From positions 248,001 to 312,000 of the forward strand of contig CAWBXD010000011.1 in NCBI GenBank assembly GCA_963792705.1: a stretch of DNA of 64,000 bases, in the 5' to 3' direction. A program made the translations under genes and the position numbers. The notes under the pieces were generated by a model. It did no database searches and was not told where the DNA came from. It saw only the letters and a program-made list of their open reading frames with translations. This document shows, in pieces, positions 59,002 through 64,000 of this stretch (its first letter is position 1; the number at the start of each line of letters is the position of its first letter). The stretch comes from JBBQVS01 sp963792705. GTDB taxonomy: Bacteria; Chloroflexota; Ktedonobacteria; Ktedonobacterales; Ktedonobacteraceae.

Positions 59002-60255
59002 ATGAGCAAAGAGATACATCGGCGCGTAGTAGTTACAGGCTTGGGGGCAATCGCCGCGAACGGAACCGGCAAAGAGGCTTTTTGGGATGCGACACAGCGA
59101 GGTATCTCCGGCATTCAAGCCATTCGACGCTTCTCTACAGAAGACTTACGTATACATGTTGCAGGCGAAATCAACGACTTTAAAGTACAGGATTATATTG
59201 ATCGGAAGCTTACAAATCGCACTGATCGTATGACGCATCTCGTCTTGCCGGCAGTGCAAGATGCGTTGCAAGATGCACATCTGCTTCTTACTGATGAAGA
59301 CCCACACCGTGTCGGCGCAGTAATAGCTAATACGCTTGGCGGTGTGGACTACGGTGCGAGAGAGCTTGCCGCTTTACACACACGCGGACCACGTTCTATG
59401 AGTGCGTATACAGCCATAGCGTGGCTCCAGGTAGCAAATGTCGGTCAAACAACGATTTACTTTGGTATACAAGGGTATAGTAAAACTCCTATTAATGACG
59501 CGATTGGTGGACTTGATGCGCTATGTATGGCCTATGGAGCAATTCAACGCGGTGAGGCTGAAGTGATCATTACAGGTGGTTGTGAAGCAATGCTTCATCC
59601 TCTGATTCTTTTTGTCCTGGGGTACAGCCACGATTTTGCAACAGGAGACGACCCGACCGCCTATCGTCCCTTTGACCAACGTGCGAATGGATTGATTATC
59701 GCCGAGGGAGCAGGCATCTGTATACTTGAAGAGTATGAACATGCACGGCGGCGCGGAGCCAGCATCTACGGCGAAATTGTTGGCTATGGACAAACCAACG
59801 ACGCGCACGGACTCCTCCCACCTTCCTCGAATGGGACACAATATGCTCGTGCCATACGTCAGGCGATGGAAAATGGTGGGGTGCAAATGGAAGATATCGC
59901 CTATGTGAGTCTTGATGGACGTGCCATGCCCTATTCCGATGCTGGCGAGGTCGAGGCACTGCATATGACCTTTGGTTCCGACCTCAACCGCGTTCCAGTG
60001 AGTGTGCCACGCACTATGATTGGGCATAGCTATGCTGCTGCAGGAGCCTTAGACGCTATAACAGGGCTACTCGCATTGCGGCATCGTCTCATTCCTCCCA
60101 CAATTAACTGCGAACAACTAGACGCACGCTATGGCTTGAATATGGTACGAGACGAGGCACGTCCACTTGTGCAACAAGCAACAACGGTGTTGCTAGGTGG
60201 ACGCGCCATCGGCGGTGCAAATGTGGCTGTAGCTCTCAAGCAGTTACCCCAATAA
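59002..60255 (+). CDS. KS-beta / chain-length-factor-like protein (catalytic Cys absent)
   Basis: A 417-residue ketosynthase homologue. The catalytic Cys position is A167 in PINDAIGGLDAL, and the first catalytic His is D305 in YVSLDGRAMPYSDAGE; H342 in MIGHSYAAAG remains. SAYTAIAWLQVANVGQTTIY and GGLDAL match chain-length factors of type II polyketide synthases. Such a subunit pairs with KS-alpha and sets chain length. The known factors usually have Gln or Glu at the Cys position, so Ala is unusual. ATG 59002 is chosen by alignment with KS-alpha. Confidence 0.85.
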   Translation: MSKEIHRRVVVTGLGAIAANGTGKEAFWDATQRGISGIQAIRRFSTEDLRIHVAGEINDFKVQDYIDRKLTNRTDRMTHLVLPAVQDALQDAHLLLTDEDPHRVGAVIANTLGGVDYGARELAALHTRGPRSMSAYTAIAWLQVANVGQTTIYFGIQGYSKTPINDAIGGLDALCMAYGAIQRGEAEVIITGGCEAMLHPLILFVLGYSHDFATGDDPTAYRPFDQRANGLIIAEGAGICILEEYEHARRRGASIYGEIVGYGQTNDAHGLLPPSSNGTQYARAIRQAMENGGVQMEDIAYVSLDGRAMPYSDAGEVEALHMTFGSDLNRVPVSVPRTMIGHSYAAAGALDAITGLLALRHRLIPPTINCEQLDARYGLNMVRDEARPLVQQATTVLLGGRAIGGANVAVALKQLPQ

Positions 60256-60307
60256 GACTGTTATGACTTGTGGGGTGATATGTGTGTTTCAACAGGAGGT
60301 TTTTGGG

Positions 60308-62134
60308 ATGCGTGACGAAATGCCTGTAGGGACCGATTTATCGCGTCCAGGGGGTGGGGAGGGGCACACGTTGCCGCACAGAAACGTTGCCGACACGTTA
60401 CCCCTCCTCACCCCGGACGCGATAAATCGGTCCCTACCAAACATTCCTTCGCATATACAAGGCATTGCGCCTTCTGTCGTTATCGTAGGTGCAGGACCAA
60501 CAGGACTCGCGGCGGCTAATCTATTGGGTATGGTTCGCATACAGACGCTTGTACTCGAACGCAATAGTGGCCTCAGCGATTGCCCTAAAGCCATTACTAT
60601 TGATGACGAAGGATTACGCGTTTGTCAGGCGATGGGGCTTGGCGAGGAGATTGTCAAGCATGTGGTATTGAACATTGAGGCACATTATCTTTCGGCACAA
60701 CATTTCCTTGCAAAGGTTGCTCCAACAAGCAGGAGAAATGGTTATCCTTTGATATCCACATTTGATCAACCAACCCTCGAAGCGATACTCCTGCAAGGTC
60801 TCAACCGCTTCCCATGCGTTGAAGTTCGCTTCCAGCATACTGTCGAGATGTTTGTACAAAATACAGAAAATGTTACCCTTACTATTAGGACTCCTCAAGA
60901 AGGAACCTATACTGTTATTTGTGATTACTTACTCGCATGTGATGGTGGGAAAAGTTCTATTCGTCACGCCCTTGATATTCCAATGTACCAGCCTACGCTT
61001 CTTCCAGCACGACAAAGGCGAGACAGACGCGAAACCGATAGGGAACAACGCTGGCTCGTTGTCGATACTCTCGATGAGTATGACACATCTGCCGCCGCTA
61101 CTTTTTTCTGTGAATATACTCGTCCGGCCGTTACTGTACCAGCACCTCATCATGCACGCCGCTGGGAATTTATGTTGCTAGCAGGTGAACGTGACGAGGA
61201 CCTTCTCGACGATAAGACAATTCTTGCGCTGATCCGGCAAGCAAGGGCGCAACATCCAAACATGCGCCAGGAAACACGACTAAGTGAGCCACATGTTATT
61301 CGCAAAACAGTCTATGCCTTTCGCGCAGTCATAGCGCAACGTTTCAGACAAGGCCGTATCTTTCTTTTAGGGGACGCAGCCCATCTCATGCCTCCTTTTG
61401 GAGGGCAAGGCATGAATAGCGGGCTACGTGACGCATATAACCTATGTTGGAAACTATGCATGGTCTTACAAGGACAGGCTAGTCCAAAGCTGTTAGACAC
61501 CTATTCCATAGAACGGCATCCCCACGTCAGAGAAATGATTCTCTTCTCTTCGATACTAGGCACTATTGTTATGACCACAACAAAGCAAGCCTCACAACTG
61601 CGCGATCTGCTTTTCGCTTTCATCAACATCATTCCTCCCTTTCGTGATGCCATCACGCAGATGCGAGTCAAACCACAGCCTCGTTATCGTAAAGGCTCGC
61701 TCTTTCCTAAAGCAAGCAAAAGAGAGAGGAGACTTATAGGGGCGTTCTTGCCTCAACCATACGTGCTAACACAGGCAGATAAAAGAGTTCTTCTCGACGA
61801 TGTGCTAGGCTACGGGTTTACAATTATAAGGCTATACGAAAAGCCAGAACAGGCATTTGAGCTTGTAGAGGATGCATTGTGGCAACGATTAGGGGTGAAA
61901 TATGTATGTGTGTTGCCGCAGGGAGTGTTATTGGAGCAGGGACAAAAAGAGCGTTACGAGGCTGTGAGTGATATAGATGGGGACGTAGGGAATTTCTTGC
62001 GACATAAGCAAGATATCTTTATAGTGGTACGTCCTGATCGCTATGTGGCTGGCGTCTTCGATATAAAAGAGGTATCTCTAACGAATTCAAAACGATGTAA
62101 GAATATGATTTATCACGCCCTTTTCGACGGTTAA
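60308..62134 (+). CDS. FAD-dependent aromatic-ring-type monooxygenase (MhpA/polyketide hydroxylase class)
   Basis: A 608-residue class A flavoprotein hydroxylase. VVIVGAGPTGLAAANLLGMV binds FAD; ITIDDEGLRVCQAMGL is typical of MhpA-like enzymes; LLACDGGKSSIRHALDI is the DG motif; RIFLLGDAAHLMPPFGGQGM is the GD motif. The C-terminal 150 residues resemble the thioredoxin-like tail of this class. It should use NAD(P)H and O2 to hydroxylate an aromatic or polyketide substrate. ATG 60308 follows AGGAGGT by 7 nt. Residues about 7-43 are encoded by a palindromic repeat inserted before the FAD motif. Confidence 0.9.
   Translation: MRDEMPVGTDLSRPGGGEGHTLPHRNVADTLPLLTPDAINRSLPNIPSHIQGIAPSVVIVGAGPTGLAAANLLGMVRIQTLVLERNSGLSDCPKAITIDDEGLRVCQAMGLGEEIVKHVVLNIEAHYLSAQHFLAKVAPTSRRNGYPLISTFDQPTLEAILLQGLNRFPCVEVRFQHTVEMFVQNTENVTLTIRTPQEGTYTVICDYLLACDGGKSSIRHALDIPMYQPTLLPARQRRDRRETDREQRWLVVDTLDEYDTSAAATFFCEYTRPAVTVPAPHHARRWEFMLLAGERDEDLLDDKTILALIRQARAQHPNMRQETRLSEPHVIRKTVYAFRAVIAQRFRQGRIFLLGDAAHLMPPFGGQGMNSGLRDAYNLCWKLCMVLQGQASPKLLDTYSIERHPHVREMILFSSILGTIVMTTTKQASQLRDLLFAFINIIPPFRDAITQMRVKPQPRYRKGSLFPKASKRERRLIGAFLPQPYVLTQADKRVLLDDVLGYGFTIIRLYEKPEQAFELVEDALWQRLGVKYVCVLPQGVLLEQGQKERYEAVSDIDGDVGNFLRHKQDIFIVVRPDRYVAGVFDIKEVSLTNSKRCKNMIYHALFDG
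60326..60437. repeat. GTAGGG-bounded palindromic element inside the monooxygenase ORF
   Basis: Perfect outer arms of 23 bases, 60326-60348 (GTAGGGACCGATTTATCGCG then TCC) and 60415-60437. The inner 66 bases form a second, looser hairpin. Sister of the elements at 14791, 34461 and 39154. It is in frame and encodes about 37 residues. Confidence 0.9.
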
Positions 62135-62171
62135 TTGACGGCATCGAGGATTCGATGCTGCCGTTTTCCGA

Positions 62172-62356
62172 CGTTTCTCAGAATACTTTTCGTTTTTCTC
62201 TCATATAACTTTTCTAGCGGATTTCTTCAAGCAGCCTACGAAGCGACATCGTTGATGAATGGTGATGTTTCCTTTTCTCGCATAACTTTTCCATATTTTG
62301 TTTGATATTTTGTTTTTTTGCAAACGACGCTGGAGGACTGTTTCTCTCGCATAACT
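62172..62356 (+). repeat. Cluster of TTTCTCGCATAACTTTT repeats, right of the monooxygenase gene
   Basis: Copies or partial copies at 62193-62214, 62273-62292 and 62341-62356, and TTTCTCAGAATACTTTT near 62175. The 307-base gap 62135-62441 has no gene. The repeats are AT-rich and all run in the same direction here. Confidence 0.65.
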
Positions 62357-62441
62357 CGCGCATTTCATGTGAGCATTCGACCATGGTGCGTTCCTTCCCT
62401 TTTCGCTTCTCGGCGAGAGTTCGTGCTCTCTTCCCATCAAG

Positions 62442-62906
62442 TTACAATTCTTGATGGTCTCTTAGGTGAAGCAAGTGTTGGTATTGCCAGTTTCGCTCAA
62501 TCTCAACGGCATCCATGGAGTTGGTAGCTCTAAAAAGAGCCTGTTGGGCATAAATGGCAGAACCATAAGCATGTCGGGGAACATGTGCAGTTGCCACCGC
62601 TTGACCTGCGGCATGAGCAGCAGAGCGGGCGGGACTATCTTCTCCCACTTCACGGGCAGTAGCATGAGAGTCAAGCGAAGCCTTGCGAATAACTGCCATT
62701 TTAAATACTCTTGTATCTATCCATGTCTTCAGCGTTTCGATAGCTTGTCGAGGACGATGATCCTGCGGATATTTTTCCTCAAAGTAGGGCATGACACGCT
62801 CAGCACAATCAATTGCCCAAAGAGCTAATATCTTATGATCAGTTTTGGTCACAAGCTCTAACATCTCTTCGTCTTTGCGTGCGATTGAGAATTTGGATTT
62901 TTCCAC
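62442..62906 (-). CDS. Imm5-like putative immunity protein
   Basis: A 154-residue all-helical protein. DHKILALWAIDCAERVMPYF and AHAAGQAVATAHVPRHAYGS match the pattern of Imm5-family predicted immunity proteins, which are thought to neutralise polymorphic toxins. No toxin gene is adjacent, so it is an orphan here. No signal peptide. The Shine-Dalgarno is weak (GGAAAA). AT-rich repeats flank it on both sides, which may mean it moved in as a unit. Confidence 0.7.
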   Translation of the reverse strand: MEKSKFSIARKDEEMLELVTKTDHKILALWAIDCAERVMPYFEEKYPQDHRPRQAIETLKTWIDTRVFKMAVIRKASLDSHATAREVGEDSPARSAAHAAGQAVATAHVPRHAYGSAIYAQQALFRATNSMDAVEIERNWQYQHLLHLRDHQEL

Positions 62907-62992
62907 ATTTAATTCCCACGAGGCTCATTTAAGCACAAACTTTGCAATTTCTATCCCACGAGTATACCCGTTTTCCTCGTACATAGCAAATA

Positions 62993-63200
62993 TTTCTCGC
63001 ATAATTTTTCGTTTTTCTCAGATACCCTTTTTTCTTGAACGAAAACGGAGCGAAAATAGCCTCAAGAGCGAACATCTCATGAGAGGAGAGGTAGGAGGAA
63101 AAGTTATGCGAGAGAATGAGCCTGTTTTGCTCGTTCTCTCCGCTTGTGATGAGGAAATTATTTTTGAGAAAGGGAAAATTTTATCTGAGAAACGTCATTC
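62993..63200. repeat. Second cluster of TTTCTCGCATAA repeats, left of the FGGY gene
   Basis: Direct copy at 62993-63009 followed by TTTTTCTCAGATA near 63012-63024; inverted copies at 63098-63116 (GAAAAGTTATGCGAGAGAA) and near 63168-63190 (AAATTTTATCTGAGAAACG). The 349-base gap 62907-63255 has no gene otherwise. Seven or eight units in all bracket the immunity gene. Confidence 0.65.
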
Positions 63201-63212
63201 TCTGAAACAATA

Positions 63213-63246
63213 GTAGGGATTATCAATCTTCGATTGACAAGCCCTA
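63213..63246. repeat. GTAGGG...CCCTAC palindrome after the FGGY gene
   Basis: GTAGGGATTATCAATC pairs with GATTGACAAGCCCTAC with a few mismatches around a 3-base loop. It shares the terminal hexamers with the other elements but not the interior, so it belongs to a third sequence family. Confidence 0.6.
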
Positions 63247-63255
63247 CATCACATA

Positions 63256-64000
63256 TTAATCTCCTATCAGCAGTTGATACAGTTTTTTCTGTCTTGCGGC
63301 TCCCTTTTTATATATCTCGCCCCGTCCTGCATCTGCTTGCATAGGTTCTGCGAGACGTGGCTCTACCTTAGAGATGTCTGGTATCACACCTAATGCTTCA
63401 AGCGCGAGTAAAGCGGCACCACGCGCTGAGGCTTCATGGTCGAGCGATGGATATATGGCCGTACCAAAGGTATCCGCTAGAATACTCTGCATTGTGAGTG
63501 ACCCAAGCAAGGCACCACCGCTACCAACTACTTGTGGTGTAGGCAACACGTTCCCCTCTCTGAGCGTCTCACGCAACTGCTCATAAACGGCCCCAAGTTG
63601 ATAGGCTAACGCTTCCATGCCTGCGCGAAGCACATCGGCTGGCGAGGTATGCGCGTGAAGGTTCATAATCGTCATGCGCGCATCCGCATGCCAACCAAGA
63701 CTTCTCTCTCCCGAAATGAAGGGCAGAATTGTCAGGCCATGGGAATCTGGCTTGATAAATGCTATCGATGGTTCGGCATCGGGAAGCGCGGGTAGTTTTA
63801 GGGTAGTATCAATCCAGTTGAGCATATTCCCACCCTCGCTGAGGGCACCACCCAAAATGGCTCGTTTAGCGTCAATCAAGTACATCCAGAGACCTGTTGC
63901 AGGAACCGCCCGTTCGGGAGGAAGTACCACGCGTACCGCACTTGATGTACCAATAGTTAGCGACCATGTATCGGTATTGGCACAGCCAGAGCCAACAGCC
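63256..64000 (-). CDS. FGGY-family carbohydrate kinase, partial (N-terminus beyond right edge)
   Basis: The frame is open to base 64000, and 248 residues of the C-terminal ATPase domain are present. GCANTDTWSLTIGTSSAVRV is the FGGY ATP/phosphate motif region, FISGERSLGWHADA and the C-terminal VVGSGGALLGSLTMQSILAD and SARGAALLALEALG are normal. It phosphorylates a sugar acid or ketose; the GTSSAVRV motif is closest to gluconate-kinase-type members. The start lies outside the window. Confidence 0.88.
   Translation of the reverse strand, partial: AVGSGCANTDTWSLTIGTSSAVRVVLPPERAVPATGLWMYLIDAKRAILGGALSEGGNMLNWIDTTLKLPALPDAEPSIAFIKPDSHGLTILPFISGERSLGWHADARMTIMNLHAHTSPADVLRAGMEALAYQLGAVYEQLRETLREGNVLPTPQVVGSGGALLGSLTMQSILADTFGTAIYPSLDHEASARGAALLALEALGVIPDISKVEPRLAEPMQADAGRGEIYKKGAARQKKLYQLLIGD

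Overview
The window looks like a chromosomal segment of a Ktedonobacteria-type Chloroflexota. The case rests on gene content: a Ser/Thr kinase fused to WD40 repeats, an ECF42-type sigma factor beside a YCII protein, PPOX/F420 enzymes, MmyB-type regulators, many glycoside hydrolases, and numerous palindromic repeats and decayed IS material. No rRNA or tRNA gene was seen, so the placement is an inference.

Layout. 0-5 kb: a partial membrane protein, a GHMP sugar kinase plus galT, an F420/PPOX enzyme, and a MerR regulator with a beta-HAD dehydrogenase. 5-12.8 kb: a GH2 hydrolase, a large trehalose-phosphatase/GH65 fusion, and a divergent SDR/MmyB-type regulator pair. 12.8-18.2 kb: a decayed TnpB element and a sugar ABC importer operon ending in a GH43 lipoprotein. 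18.7-28.2 kb: an APC permease, S9 peptidase, two-domain glycosyltransferase, YCII/ECF42 pair, GH10 xylanase and aldo-keto reductase. 28.4-34.4 kb: an LEA-like repeat protein, HAD phosphatase/ECF sigma pair, DUF2231-Rieske protein, methyltransferase and an MscS-like membrane protein.

34.6-44.9 kb: a long minus-strand operon, read gmhA-gmhB-hldE, three GT9 transferases, two GT4-type transferases, a GT2 and perhaps an SDR, mostly with 4-13 base overlaps. It should make a nucleotide-activated heptose and transfer it to a surface glycan, which is unexpected if the host is monoderm. The last GT9 gene has an in-frame TGA.

45.3-54.1 kb: a diacylglycerol-kinase-like and PAP2 pair, an MFS exporter, DUF427, a GH2 hydrolase and the WD40 kinase. 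54.2-62.1 kb: a compact candidate biosynthetic locus with a 28-residue peptide behind a strong Shine-Dalgarno, an ABC exporter, an alpha/beta-hydrolase-fold protein without its nucleophile, a KS-alpha, a KS-beta (chain-length-factor-like) and an aromatic-ring-type FAD monooxygenase. No acyl carrier protein is visible. 62.1-63.3 kb: an Imm5-like immunity gene bracketed by copies of a short AT-rich repeat. A partial FGGY kinase closes the window.

The most unusual theme is a set of palindromic elements ending in GTAGGG/CCCTAC. Some lie between genes, but four lie inside open reading frames and are translated as extra peptide (GH43 lipoprotein, two GT9 transferases, FAD monooxygenase). A second theme is gene-end palindromes with stems of about 12-31 bp, most of them perfect or nearly so, each with its own sequence.
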